From Frankia nepalensis (GTDB taxonomy: Bacteria; Actinomycetota; Actinomycetes; Frankiales; Frankiaceae): a stretch of 64,000 nt of DNA. Shown in pieces: positions 53,956 through 62,482 of the stretch. Both the position numbers and the translations under genes were made by a program. The first letter of the stretch is position 1, and each line of letters begins with the position of its first letter. Location: contig NZ_JADWYU010000115.1 in the NCBI RefSeq assembly GCF_016786325.1, forward strand, positions 1 to 64,000. The letters run 5' to 3'. The notes under the pieces were generated by a model. That model was given only the letters and a program-made list of their open reading frames with translations, made no database searches and had not been told where the DNA came from.

Positions 53956-54486
53956 ATGGGACAGGTCCGGCGGGTCGACGCGACGCCCGCGGCGGTCGCG
54001 ATGCTGCGGTCGCTCACGGCGGCGCACGGCCCGTTGATGATCCACCAGTCGGGCGGGTGCTGCGACGGATCGTCGCCTATGTGCTACCCGCGCGGGGAGT
54101 TCCTGGTCGGCGACGAGGACGTGCTGCTCGGCGTTCTCGATCTCGACGACCCCGCGAGCCTCGCCGACCCAACGGCCTGGGCCGACCCGGACCGCCCGGT
54201 CGGCCGGGCCGAGCCCGCGCCGGCCAGGGGAAGGCAGGCGGGCGACGGGCCGGCCGGCGTGACCGTCCCGGTCTACATCGGCGGCGCCCAGTTCGCGTAC
54301 TGGTCGCACACCCGGCTCACGATCGATCTCGTTCCGGGCCGCGGCGGCGGCTTCAGCCTCGAGGCGCCCGAGGGCTACCGCTTCCTCACCCGCTCCCGCC
54401 TGTTCACCGAGGACGAGACCGAGGCCCTCGACGCCGCCGGCCCACCCCACCGTGGACCCCTCACCACGCCCGAACCCACCCGCTGA
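53956..54486 (+). CDS. DUF779 family protein with internal insertion
   Basis: The 176-residue protein has the DUF779 hallmark IHQSGGCCDGSSPMCYPRGEF near residue 34, with three Cys that suggest metal or thiol chemistry, and the C-terminal block VPVYIGGAQFAYWSHTRLTIDL followed by GGGFSLEAPEGYRFLTRSRLF. Family members are near 120 residues; here about 40 Asp/Ala/Pro/Arg-rich residues are inserted in the middle. The function of the family is unknown, but it is nearly always next to an aldehyde dehydrogenase, as here. AAGGAG lies 7 nt upstream of the ATG. A terminator and 213 bp separate it from the dehydrogenase gene, so it may have its own promoter. Confidence 0.88.
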   Translation: MGQVRRVDATPAAVAMLRSLTAAHGPLMIHQSGGCCDGSSPMCYPRGEFLVGDEDVLLGVLDLDDPASLADPTAWADPDRPVGRAEPAPARGRQAGDGPAGVTVPVYIGGAQFAYWSHTRLTIDLVPGRGGGFSLEAPEGYRFLTRSRLFTEDETEALDAAGPPHRGPLTTPEPTR

Positions 54487-54550
54487 CCAGCGGCAGGCCG
54501 CTGGAAGGGCTGGGGCAGAGGTCGCGGTCGAATCGGAGGTCGCGGATGGA

Positions 54551-55459
54551 TCAGAGGTTGCGGATGAACAGGATGACGGCGACGGCGACGCCGAGGGTGA
54601 TGACGCCGACGCGCAGCGCCCTGGCGGGCAGACGGCGGGCGACGCGGGCGCCGAGGACGCCGCCGGTGGCCGAGGCGACGACGAGGATGCCGGCGTAGGC
54701 CCAGGCGACCTCGGCGCTCGCCAGGAAGACGAGCACGCCGACCAGGTTCACGATGAACGACAGCAGGGTCTTGAGGGCATTGGTCCGCTGCAGGTCGTCG
54801 ACGAGCAGGATCCCGAGCACGCCGAGCAGCAGCACGCCGAGCCCGGCGCCGAAGTAGGAGCCGTACGCGCCGGCGACGAAGACCCCGATCCGGGTGGGCC
54901 AGGTCACCGCCGACGGCGCCGCGGCGGCCGGACCGGCCGCCGCTGCCTGGGCGCTCGCCGTCGCCACGGCGCCAGGCCGCTCCCCCGTCGCCGGCGCCGG
55001 CCCGGCGGCCGAGGCACCCGCCACGGCCGGGGTCGCAGTCGCGGCCGAGGGCGCCGTCGCGGTCCTGGCGGCCCGGCGGCGGGCCACGACACCGGACAGC
55101 TTCGACTGAGCGGCCAGCAGCGCGCAGGCCACCAGGACAAGGAACGGCACCGCGAGGTCGAAACCGTCCGAAGGAGTGATCAGCAGGACGATCGCGCCGA
55201 CGATCCCGCCGAGGACCGCGGGCGGGCCGAGGGCGCGCAGCCGGGCCGCCTGCCCGGCCAGCTCGCGCCGGTAGCCCAGCGCCCCGCCGAGATAGCCGGT
55301 GACCAGGCCGGTCGACGAGGTGATGTTGGCGGTGATGGCCGGAAGGCCCGCGGCGAGCAACGCGGGGAAGGCGATCAGCGTGCCGCCGCCGGCGACCGCG
55401 TTGACGGCGCCGGCCAGCAGCCCGGCACCGGCCGTCAGCAGCGCGTCGAGTCCGTTCAC
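54551..55459 (-). CDS. TauE/SafE-type membrane permease
   Basis: The 302-residue protein has the two-repeat layout of the family. The first half has GAVNAVAGGGTLIAFPALLAAG and NITSSTGLVTGYLGGALGYR; the second has GVFVAGAYGSYFGAGLGVLLLGVLG and NALKTLLSFIVNLVGVLVFL. An Ala/Pro-rich cytoplasmic loop of about 55 residues joins the halves, which is longer than usual. Family members export sulfite, sulfoacetate or other sulfur anions. No sulfur genes are nearby, so the substrate is open. Confidence 0.9.
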   Translation of the reverse strand: MNGLDALLTAGAGLLAGAVNAVAGGGTLIAFPALLAAGLPAITANITSSTGLVTGYLGGALGYRRELAGQAARLRALGPPAVLGGIVGAIVLLITPSDGFDLAVPFLVLVACALLAAQSKLSGVVARRRAARTATAPSAATATPAVAGASAAGPAPATGERPGAVATASAQAAAAGPAAAAPSAVTWPTRIGVFVAGAYGSYFGAGLGVLLLGVLGILLVDDLQRTNALKTLLSFIVNLVGVLVFLASAEVAWAYAGILVVASATGGVLGARVARRLPARALRVGVITLGVAVAVILFIRNL

Positions 55460-55606
55460 GCCCCACAGCCTCCGGCCCGCGCCGTTCGCGCGCCTTGTGC
55501 CCAGCTCACAAACATGCCCAGCTCACGGGACCGTCCGGGGCCGGCCCCGTCTCCCGCCCGCCCCGGCCGGGCAGCCTCGCCGACGCGCGCGCCCCGCTCG
55601 CTGTGG

Positions 55607-56707
55607 TCAGAGGACGCGGGCGCGGATGAGGACGCCGCAGACCGCGGCGGACGGGGCCAGCGGGAGCCAGTTGGTGAGCAGCCGGTAGCCGAGGACGGCG
55701 GCGATCGCGGTCGTCGTGGGGGCACCGGCGGTGGTGAGCAGCGCGGTGAGCGCGGCGTCGAGGCCGCCGAAGCCGCCGGGGGACGGGATGACGGCCGCCA
55801 GCGCGCTCGCCACCAGGTAGACCACCATGATCTTTCCGGGGCCGAGCGGCGCGTGCAGCGCGGCCGCCACCGCGCACAGGGTGGCCGCGTGCAGCATCGG
55901 GATGGCGATCGAGCCACCCCACAGCAGCGCGGCCCTCCTGGTGCTGCCGGCGCCGACCAGCAGGCCGCGCTGCTCGACCAGCCGGCGCGCCAGCGTGCGC
56001 GCCAGCTGCCGCAGCCTCGGCACGCAGACCACGACGGCGACGGCCACCGGGAGCGCGATCAGCAGGTAGCGGTGCATCGGCCCCAGGGCGAGCCGGGGCA
56101 GCGGGACCGCCCCGGCGAGCAGCAGCACGACCAGCATGATGCCGTGCGGAATCGCCCCCGCCGTCGCGTTCACGGCGGTGGAGGCCACCGCCTCGGCCAT
56201 CGACAGGCCACGCCGCAGCAGGTACCGCATCTGGACGGCGGCGACGCCCATACCGGCCGGCGCCAGCGTGTTGGGCAGGATCCCGGCGATCTGGACGGCG
56301 ACAAGCTGGCCAAAGGGCAGCTTGTGGGCGACCGAGCCCTTCATGCTCGCCGCGGCGGCGACGTAGGTGGCGCACGCGGCAAGGGCCGCGACGAGCAGCC
56401 ACTTTCCTTCGGCCCGTCTACACGCCTCGAACGCGGCCCCCAACTCGTCGTGGTGCGTCGCGAGCCACACGGCCCCGAAGGCCGGCATGACGATGCTGAG
56501 CGCGGTCATGACGCGCTTGGACCAGCGCGACTTCGCGACCGGCGGCGCGGACTCGGGCTCGGCCTCGAGCGCCTGGGAGGCCTCCTCGGCCATGGCGGTG
56601 GTCGGCACGAGCATGGCGGTGGTCGGCGCGGCCATGGCGGTGGTCGGCGCGGCCATGGCGGTGGTCGGCGCGGCCATGGCGGTCATGGCGGAGATCGGCT
56701 CGGTCAT
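55607..56707 (-). CDS. Flippase-like membrane protein (lysylphosphatidylglycerol synthase TM / UPF0104 family)
   Basis: The 366-residue protein has about eight membrane helices of the AglD/MprF flippase-like fold, with the blocks QIAGILPNTLAPAGMGVAAVQMRYLL, ASTAVNATAGAIPHGIML and VIPSPGGFGGLDAALTALL. The start at ATG 56707 lies 2 bp after the glycosyltransferase stop. Its cytoplasmic N-terminus contains four copies of a 7-residue unit (MAAPTTA, with one MLVPTTA). Coupling to a GT4 glycosyltransferase suggests a part in glycolipid synthesis or movement. Confidence 0.88.
   Translation of the reverse strand: MTEPISAMTAMAAPTTAMAAPTTAMAAPTTAMLVPTTAMAEEASQALEAEPESAPPVAKSRWSKRVMTALSIVMPAFGAVWLATHHDELGAAFEACRRAEGKWLLVAALAACATYVAAAASMKGSVAHKLPFGQLVAVQIAGILPNTLAPAGMGVAAVQMRYLLRRGLSMAEAVASTAVNATAGAIPHGIMLVVLLLAGAVPLPRLALGPMHRYLLIALPVAVAVVVCVPRLRQLARTLARRLVEQRGLLVGAGSTRRAALLWGGSIAIPMLHAATLCAVAAALHAPLGPGKIMVVYLVASALAAVIPSPGGFGGLDAALTALLTTAGAPTTTAIAAVLGYRLLTNWLPLAPSAAVCGVLIRARVL
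56592..56675. repeat. Four 21-bp tandem repeats coding MAAPTTA
   Basis: Units of 21 bp (ATGGCGGTGGTCGGCGCGGCC on the plus strand) start at 56592, 56613, 56634 and 56655; the first differs in the last bases. They are in frame in the membrane protein gene. Confidence 0.9.
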
Positions 56708-56709
56708 CG

Positions 56710-58074
56710 CTAAGGCGCCCGCTCTGTGGGTGCCGGCCCCGCCCCAGGCGGCGACGAGCCGGCGGACGGCGCGGACGACACCAGTGACGGCTCGTCCGCC
56801 GGTACCGGAACGGACGGGAACGGCCCGCGCGCCGCGCCCGCGGACCCGACCTGGCCCGCCGGACCGGCGAGCAGCGACGCGAGCCGGCCACCCAGGTGCT
56901 CCCAGGTCCACGCGGAGCTCATCCAGTCACGCCCCGCTGCACCCATGCGCCGCGCGCGGTCCGGGTCAGCCAGCAGCTCGTTCACGGCGCCGGTGACGGC
57001 GGTGACGTTCGCGCCGTCGACGACCAGGCCGGTCTCACCGGGGATGACCACCTCGGGGGCACCCCCGGCCGCGCCGGTGATCACCGGCACCCCGGCGGCG
57101 GCGGCTTCCAACGCGGACAGTCCGAGTCCCTCCAGGTCCAGGCCGAGCTTGGCCGGACGTGAAGGCATCGCGAACACGTCGGCGGCGTCAAGATAGGCGG
57201 GCAGCTCCTCATCGGTAACGGCGCCGACGAACTCCACATTCCGCTCGACGCCGGCGGTCGCCGCCAGCCGGCGAAGCCAGCGCTCGTGTCGGCCGCGGCC
57301 GACGATGACCAACAGAGCGTCCGGGTGGTTCCTCAACACCGACGGGAGCCCCCTGATCAGGACATCCTGGCCCTTGCGCGGGACCAGACGGGCGACACAC
57401 GCCACGATAGGTCGCCCGCCCCAACCGTGCCGGCGTCGGATGTCGGCCCCACCGGTGCCGGGCTGAAACCGGTCGACGTCGACCCCGCCCGTCAGCCGCT
57501 CGAACCGCGTACCGGCTGGCGCGACCTTGCGCAACCGGCGCAGTGTCACGTCGGTCAGGTGCGTGACGACGTCAGCCTTGCCCGCCACCGACCGTACCAG
57601 CGAGTAACCGTAGGGCAGATGTGACCAGCCGTACTCGTGGCCGTGCGTCGACGACACCACCCATTCGACGCCCGCGCGCCGCAGGGCCGGGGCGATCATC
57701 CCGCGTGGCGTTCCGGCGGGGAACCAGGCCGCCGCGCAGCCCTCGGCGCGCGCGATCTTACTGATGGCCGGCCCGACGCCGGGCAGGCGGAGGTTGGCGG
57801 CGCGGTGCCGAATGATCTCGAAAGGCGCGTCCGCGTCCAGCTTGGGCGCGTCGGGATGCGGCGGGGCGACGACGAGCACCTTGTCCGCCGGCAGAGTGGC
57901 GGCGAAGCAGTACGCGAAGGTCTGGATGCCTCCCATGACGGGCGGGAACTTGTCCGCGACGATCAGCGTACGGTGCATGGTGCTGTCGGCCGCCTCTCGG
58001 CGGACTCCGCGACCTGTCCGCGTTGGCTGGTGGACGGACGGCGGCCACCCGTTGGTCACCGCCGCTTCGGACAT
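56710..58074 (-). CDS. GT4 glycosyltransferase, PimB-like
   Basis: The 454-residue enzyme has the N-terminal block LIVADKFPPVMGGIQTFAYCF, the acceptor-side THGHEYGW, the linker GGVDVDRFQPG and the donor-side blocks IVACVARLVPRKGQDVLIRGLP, AADVFAMPSR and the E-x7-E motif in LGLDLEGLGLSALEAAAAG. This pattern fits alpha-mannosyltransferases such as PimB. ATG 58074 is preceded by TATCTT at 5 nt, which fits a leaderless start; ATG 57978 (MHRTLIVADKF) would remove 32 unconserved residues and is a real alternative. It is followed 2 bp later by a flippase-like membrane protein. Confidence 0.88.
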   Translation of the reverse strand: MSEAAVTNGWPPSVHQPTRTGRGVRREAADSTMHRTLIVADKFPPVMGGIQTFAYCFAATLPADKVLVVAPPHPDAPKLDADAPFEIIRHRAANLRLPGVGPAISKIARAEGCAAAWFPAGTPRGMIAPALRRAGVEWVVSSTHGHEYGWSHLPYGYSLVRSVAGKADVVTHLTDVTLRRLRKVAPAGTRFERLTGGVDVDRFQPGTGGADIRRRHGWGGRPIVACVARLVPRKGQDVLIRGLPSVLRNHPDALLVIVGRGRHERWLRRLAATAGVERNVEFVGAVTDEELPAYLDAADVFAMPSRPAKLGLDLEGLGLSALEAAAAGVPVITGAAGGAPEVVIPGETGLVVDGANVTAVTGAVNELLADPDRARRMGAAGRDWMSSAWTWEHLGGRLASLLAGPAGQVGSAGAARGPFPSVPVPADEPSLVSSAPSAGSSPPGAGPAPTERAP

Positions 58075-58079
58075 ACCGG

Positions 58080-58085
58080 AAGATA
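58080..58085 (-). promoter_or_regulatory. -10 box of the GT4 gene
   Basis: TATCTT on the minus strand ends 5 nt before the ATG at 58074. It is the closest match to the consensus among those listed here. Confidence 0.45.
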
Positions 58086-58268
58086 CCCCGAGCTCCAACC
58101 GGCGCCCCGCAAGGTGGGGCCGCCGTTGTGCGTCGGCAACCAGACAACCGCGATGCCAGTACCGCATGTCAGCGGCCCGCGCCGAATGCGCGCCCGGACG
58201 GCGACCGTCCCGGTCGGTCAGGGGCCCGCCGCCCGGAGCGCGTCCCCGGCGGGGCGGTCACGCGACGG

Positions 58269-58724
58269 TCAGAGGTCGAACTCCTCAGGCGAGAGGCCGA
58301 CCGCGAAGCAGGCCTCGCGGACGACCGCCTGCTCGGTCTTGTCGAAGGTCCCGTCCGCGCCGCCGATGATGATGCCGATCTGGATCACGGCGCGGGCCTC
58401 GCCCGGCTTCTTCTTCGTCTTGCCGATCTCCTGGAGCACGGCGACCTTGCCGAACGCGAAGTCGGCCTGCAGCTTGTTCAGGTAGTCGTCGAACCTGCGT
58501 TGCAGGTCGTCGGACGGAAAGTTGGCGAGGACCGGGTTGGTGGCGATGAGCGACGCCACCCGCTGGCGCTCCGCCGGATCAATGACGCCGTCGGCGGCCG
58601 CCACGAGCGCGCACATCGCCATGCTCGCGTCCCGGAACGCCCCGCTTTTCAGGTCGTTCTTCTTCGCGAGCAGCTGGTTCTGCATCGTCTGCGCCGACTG
58701 GCGGAACTGGTTCCAGATAGCCAC
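58269..58724 (-). CDS. TerB-like protein
   Basis: The 151-residue protein is a TerB-family helical domain: MCALVAAADGVIDPAERQRVASLI and IGIIIGGADGTFDKTEQAVVREACFAVGLSPEEF are the two acidic helix-loop-helix blocks that bind metal in studied members. Start at GTG 58724 with GAGGGGAGC 4 nt upstream. Ter-family proteins belong to stress and phage-defence systems, but no other ter gene is in view, so this appears to be an orphan. It lies 194 bp ahead of the GT4 gene. Confidence 0.9.
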   Translation of the reverse strand: MAIWNQFRQSAQTMQNQLLAKKNDLKSGAFRDASMAMCALVAAADGVIDPAERQRVASLIATNPVLANFPSDDLQRRFDDYLNKLQADFAFGKVAVLQEIGKTKKKPGEARAVIQIGIIIGGADGTFDKTEQAVVREACFAVGLSPEEFDL

Positions 58725-58964
58725 CGCTGCTCCCCTCACGCGCGGCCAGGCAGGTCGTGGCGCCCAGGCCGCCGTCTCGTCGGCCCCCGACGGGTCCAGA
58801 GCCTAAGGCCAGCCCGCGCCAGCCCAGATGGACTTCGCTCGCCACCGCCGGCGACGTCGTGGTCCTTTCCCGACGCCCACCGGCGAATGCCGCTGACCGG
58901 ACAACGTCCGACCGCCGCCGCGCGCTCCCCGGGACCTCCCGTGCCCATGCCCGAGCCCGCGAGA

Positions 58965-61265
58965 TCAACCCCGGGCGGCGCCGTCGGAGGGGGCGAGGCC
59001 GTTGAGGACGTCGACGGCGCGCGGCAGGTCGCCGATGTTGACGAAGTCGACCGCGACGAAGGTGGGCTGGCGGCGTTCGCGTTCGCAGACCTGAGCCCGC
59101 CCGACCACCGTCTGGCTGGCGTTGCCGGCCAGGGCTGCCCGCCGGTCCGGCGCGGCGGCGGTCAGCCAGTGGTTCATCAGCAGGAGCTTCGCGTCGACCG
59201 AGCCGCGCCCCAGCGCGCAGCCCGCGAGGTCGCTCGGGTCCTGGGCGTCGAACGGGGTCTCCGAGCCGTACCGGTAGAACGACCGCAGGAAGCCGCCCGG
59301 GGTGTCCTGGCGCTCGGTGAACACCACCAGCCGCCGCCCCGAGTCGATCATCTCCCGCAGCGTCGGCCAGTCGCCGTCCGGGTCGTCCGGCGGCGTGAAC
59401 AGCTCGTCGGCGAGCCCGGCCTGCGCGAACGCGCCCTCGATCTCGGCCGCCGGAACCTCGTCCTGCAGGATCAGCGTGACGACCTCGGTCGGGTTGCGGT
59501 CCAGCCAGCCGTCGAGCGTCCGCAGCTGCCCGGTGAAGTCGAGCGCGCCGAGCTGGCACACGTTGTGGCACAGCCACAGTCCCGGGCGGGCCGACAGCGC
59601 CCCCCGGGTCAGCGGTTCCAGCGCCGCCCGCGTCGACGGGGTGAGGTCCTTGAACGCCTGGGCGATCTGTTCCGGCGTCGTCCAGTGATGCACGTCGAGC
59701 AGCAGGCCGCGCACGCCCAGGTCGAGCTGGTGGACGATCGACGGGTCCTGCGCCGAACCGAGGAAGAGATCCTCGCTGTTGGCCATCGCGTTGTGGCTGG
59801 CCGCGTGGGTGACCTCGTCGTAGTGCCGGTCGCACAGCCGCGCCGACCCCTGGCACACCACCCGGGAGTCGGCCGCCGCGCCGGGGAACGCGGCCCAGGT
59901 GACCAGGACGAGGGCCGGGACGACGACGACGGAGGTGGCCACGAGCCGGCGCCAGCGGGCGTGCCGCTCGAGCCGCCGCGACGCCGCGACCAGCAGCGAC
60001 GCCCCGGCGAGGACGAGGCCGACGACCGTCATCCAGGTCGAGAGCCACAGGAAGTCGCCCTCGATCCCCCGGTAGGCGTGGTCGCCGAAGTCGGTGAGCA
60101 CCGCCGCGGCGCCGGGTGGCAGTTTCGAGCCGGGCGAGTCCAGGGCGTCGAGCGGGTTCGGCAGGGCCAGGCGCAGCGCCACGCCGAACGCGAACGTGGT
60201 CAGCCCCGCGGCGAGCGCCGCGTACCCGACGGCGCGCACCGGTGAGCGGCCGCCGCGACGGGCCAGGGCGGCGACGCCCACGAGTCCGCCGGCCATCGCC
60301 AGCCCGCAGGCGGCGGCTATCCAGGGAAGCTGCTTCGAGACGTCGTGCAGTCGGTCGATCGCCCGGATGGTCGGCTTGTCACGCAGATCCGACAGCGAGA
60401 CCCCGAGGTCGAGCACGGTGCCGTTCACCAGGCTGCCGCGGATCTGTTCGATGGCCTGGTCGTCACCCTGGAACAGCGGCGGGCCGAGCAGCGCCAGCGC
60501 CCCGGCGATGTCGCCCTGGCGCAGCAGCGCCCGCGCGGGCTCGGCGAGCCTCGCCCGGGTCGGCTCGTCGAACCGGTCGAGCACCGCCCGCAGCACGATG
60601 TCGACCTGCTGGGCGCTCAGCTCCATCACCGGCAGCGACGTCGGCGGCCGGCCGGCGGCCATGTCGTCGAGAGCCCCCAGCAGGTCGTCGGTGAACTGGG
60701 AGACCGACGACGCCTGGTAGGTGACGCCCTCACCGAGCTCGCCCGCCAGGTAACGGTTGGCCAGGCCCGAGATGCTGGCGAACAGCGGCCGCATGTCCAC
60801 GCTGAGCTGGACGTCGTCCGCGTCGCCGCGCAGGTAGTCGACGATCCGGCCGATCTGCTCGTCGGTAAGGCCCTCGATGGTCGACGGCGGCAGCACGGCG
60901 CGCAGGTTCGCGGTGACGAGGGTGCGGTCGACCGGCAGGCCGGCGAGCAGGCTGTCGACGGCCGGGTCGGGCAGGACCTCGGTGTAGACGCGGTCGTAGG
61001 CGTGGACGTCGTCGAGGCCGTCGGTGTAGAAGTCCGCGCTCAGCACGGTGGAACGCGCCGTCAGGATCACGACGAGCGGCAGCCAGCAGAGCGTGACGAG
61101 AACGGCCAGCGCCACCCGCGCCAGCCGACCCCGGCCGGTGCCCGCCGCCCGTTCCGCGCGCGCCAGGCGTGCCAGGAGCGGCCGGCGGCGGTCCTCGCCG
61201 TCCGCTGGCTCCTTCGGCGCCTCGCGCGGCGCCGGCGTCTGCCCGTTCTGCTCCTCCAGCCGCAC
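58965..61265 (-). CDS. Membrane protein with PI-PLC-like (PLC X / GDPD-fold) outer domain
   Basis: The 766-residue protein starts at a GTG with TAGGTT ending 7 nt upstream. A cytoplasmic N-terminus of about 45 charged residues leads to a helix (VALAVLVTLCWLPLVVILTA), an extracytoplasmic helical region of about 250 residues (VQLSVDMRPLFASISGLANRYL), then three or four more helices (WIAAACGLAMAGGLVGVAAL and others). The C-terminal 260 residues are a phosphatidylinositol-PLC-like TIM barrel: THAASHNAMANSED (first catalytic His), QLDLGVRGLLLDVH, LWLCHNVCQLGAL (second His) and NPTEVVTLILQDEV. It probably cleaves a phosphodiester of a lipid or glycan at the outer membrane face. The exact substrate is unknown. 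Confidence 0.85.
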   Translation of the reverse strand: MRLEEQNGQTPAPREAPKEPADGEDRRRPLLARLARAERAAGTGRGRLARVALAVLVTLCWLPLVVILTARSTVLSADFYTDGLDDVHAYDRVYTEVLPDPAVDSLLAGLPVDRTLVTANLRAVLPPSTIEGLTDEQIGRIVDYLRGDADDVQLSVDMRPLFASISGLANRYLAGELGEGVTYQASSVSQFTDDLLGALDDMAAGRPPTSLPVMELSAQQVDIVLRAVLDRFDEPTRARLAEPARALLRQGDIAGALALLGPPLFQGDDQAIEQIRGSLVNGTVLDLGVSLSDLRDKPTIRAIDRLHDVSKQLPWIAAACGLAMAGGLVGVAALARRGGRSPVRAVGYAALAAGLTTFAFGVALRLALPNPLDALDSPGSKLPPGAAAVLTDFGDHAYRGIEGDFLWLSTWMTVVGLVLAGASLLVAASRRLERHARWRRLVATSVVVVPALVLVTWAAFPGAAADSRVVCQGSARLCDRHYDEVTHAASHNAMANSEDLFLGSAQDPSIVHQLDLGVRGLLLDVHHWTTPEQIAQAFKDLTPSTRAALEPLTRGALSARPGLWLCHNVCQLGALDFTGQLRTLDGWLDRNPTEVVTLILQDEVPAAEIEGAFAQAGLADELFTPPDDPDGDWPTLREMIDSGRRLVVFTERQDTPGGFLRSFYRYGSETPFDAQDPSDLAGCALGRGSVDAKLLLMNHWLTAAAPDRRAALAGNASQTVVGRAQVCERERRQPTFVAVDFVNIGDLPRAVDVLNGLAPSDGAARG

Positions 61266-61272
61266 GCGCCCC

Positions 61273-61278
61273 AACCTA
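61273..61278 (-). promoter_or_regulatory. -10 box of the PI-PLC-like gene (leaderless)
   Basis: TAGGTT on the minus strand ends 7 nt before the GTG at 61265, and no ribosome-binding site precedes that codon. Confidence 0.5.
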
Positions 61279-61472
61279 CCGAGATCCGGACGGACCAAAC
61301 CGGTGTTCCGCCGGCCCCGCGCGAGGCGCCGAAAACCATTCATCCCTTTCGTCCGGCTGGCGGTAAAGTCGGCACCGGCTCGCTGATCAACCCGAAGGTG
61401 GGACCGTCGCCCGCCAGTACCGGACGGGGCGGGTCCACGGCACGGGGGGCCGAGGCACAAGGGAGTACCGCC

Positions 61473-62207
61473 GTGACCAAGCTGAACCAGATCATCGCGC
61501 TCGAAAAGGGCGTCAAGGCCCGCGCCAGCCGCGAGCTGGAGGAGCTGCGCGCGTCGACGCAGAAGGACGCGCTGCTCGCCGGCATCTCCCGGACGTACCA
61601 GCCGCGCGACGAGGACGGCGACCCGCTGCCGCCCGAGGGCACCAAGGTCCAGGTCCGGGTCGAAGAGGTGCTCGCGCGGGTGTCCGCCGTCCTGACCCGG
61701 CTGTTCGACGTCGTCGCCACGAAGGACATCGCGAACGGCTCGGCGCGGGCGGACGTCGTCGTCGACGGTGAGACGCTGCTGCGCGACGTCCCGGTGGCCT
61801 ACCTGCTCTTCCTGGAGAAGCAGCTCGCCGACCTGCAGTCCTTCCTGGCGAAGCTGCCGGTGCTCGACCCGGCCGAGGACTGGTCGTGGGACTCGGCGGC
61901 CGGCGTCTACCGCACGCCGACGACGAAGACCGTGCGGTCCCGCAAGGTGCCGAAGGTGCTCGTCAAGTACGAGGCCACCGAGCACCATCCGGCGCAGACC
62001 GAGGTGTTCACCGTCGACGAGCCGGTCGGCGACTGGTCGACGGTGAAGTTCTCCGGCGCGCTGCCGGCCGAGCGGCGCGGTCAGCTGCTCGACCGGGTCA
62101 TCGCGCTCGGAGAGGCCGTCAAGGTCGCCCGCGAGGCCGCCAACCAGTTCGACGTGACCGACCAGGCCTACGGCAAGCTGGTCTTCGACTACCTGTTCGC
62201 CCGATAG
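61473..62207 (+). CDS. Conserved hypothetical protein upstream of the permuted tRNA-like genes
   Basis: The 244-residue soluble protein starts at a GTG with AAGGGAG 8 nt upstream. I recognise it only as a conserved hypothetical protein of actinobacteria and some phages; no function is known to me. It begins with a charged helix (TKLNQIIALEKGVKARASRELEEL), then a QKDALLAGISRTYQPRDEDG block, a middle part with VLTRLFDVVATKDIAN and VDGETLLRDVPVAYLLFLEKQLADL, a basic strand region (TKTVRSRKVPKVLVKYEATEHHPAQ) and a C-terminal helix. Lys/Arg-rich segments could bind nucleic acid. It is directly followed by a structured region with two tRNA-like sequences whose halves are swapped, which makes an RNA-related role worth testing. 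Confidence 0.8.
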   Translation: MTKLNQIIALEKGVKARASRELEELRASTQKDALLAGISRTYQPRDEDGDPLPPEGTKVQVRVEEVLARVSAVLTRLFDVVATKDIANGSARADVVVDGETLLRDVPVAYLLFLEKQLADLQSFLAKLPVLDPAEDWSWDSAAGVYRTPTTKTVRSRKVPKVLVKYEATEHHPAQTEVFTVDEPVGDWSTVKFSGALPAERRGQLLDRVIALGEAVKVAREAANQFDVTDQAYGKLVFDYLFAR

Positions 62208-62482
62208 GCTGCCGCCCGTCGGCCCACGGCCGGCGGGCTCTCACCTTTCACTGATCATGGGAGACGACGTGACCATGATCTCAACCCGTGACCAGCGCCA
62301 GCCCGAGAGCGAAGATCGACCATCCGTCAGGTCCGGTCGGGCGCGCCAGCGCCCGACGGCGGAGCGGCGAGGGGCGCGCAAGCGCCCTTGGAGCCGACCG
62401 CCCCACGAGTTCCCGTCTGGAGCGGCGGGATGCGTCCCCCAGGGGGGCGCGAAAGCTGAGACTCTTACTCAAGATCACAAAG
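62208..62482. other. Structured leader between hypothetical gene and first tRNA-like unit
   Basis: These 275 bp hold an 8-bp perfect inverted repeat (GATCATGG 62253-62260, CCATGATC 62273-62280), the second copy of the dispersed element (62336-62404) and a GC-rich stem near 62432-62450. No gene can be supported. Confidence 0.5.
62336..62404. repeat. Dispersed structured element, copy 2
   Basis: The opening hairpin is a perfect 9-bp stem (GTCGGGCGC 62336-62344, GCGCCCGAC 62349-62357). It is followed by GGCGGAGC, a 6-bp stem (GGGCGC 62372, GCGCCC 62382) and TTGGAGCCGACCGCC. It matches the ends of the element at 1563-1681, with the hairpin bases changed in pairs. Confidence 0.5.
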
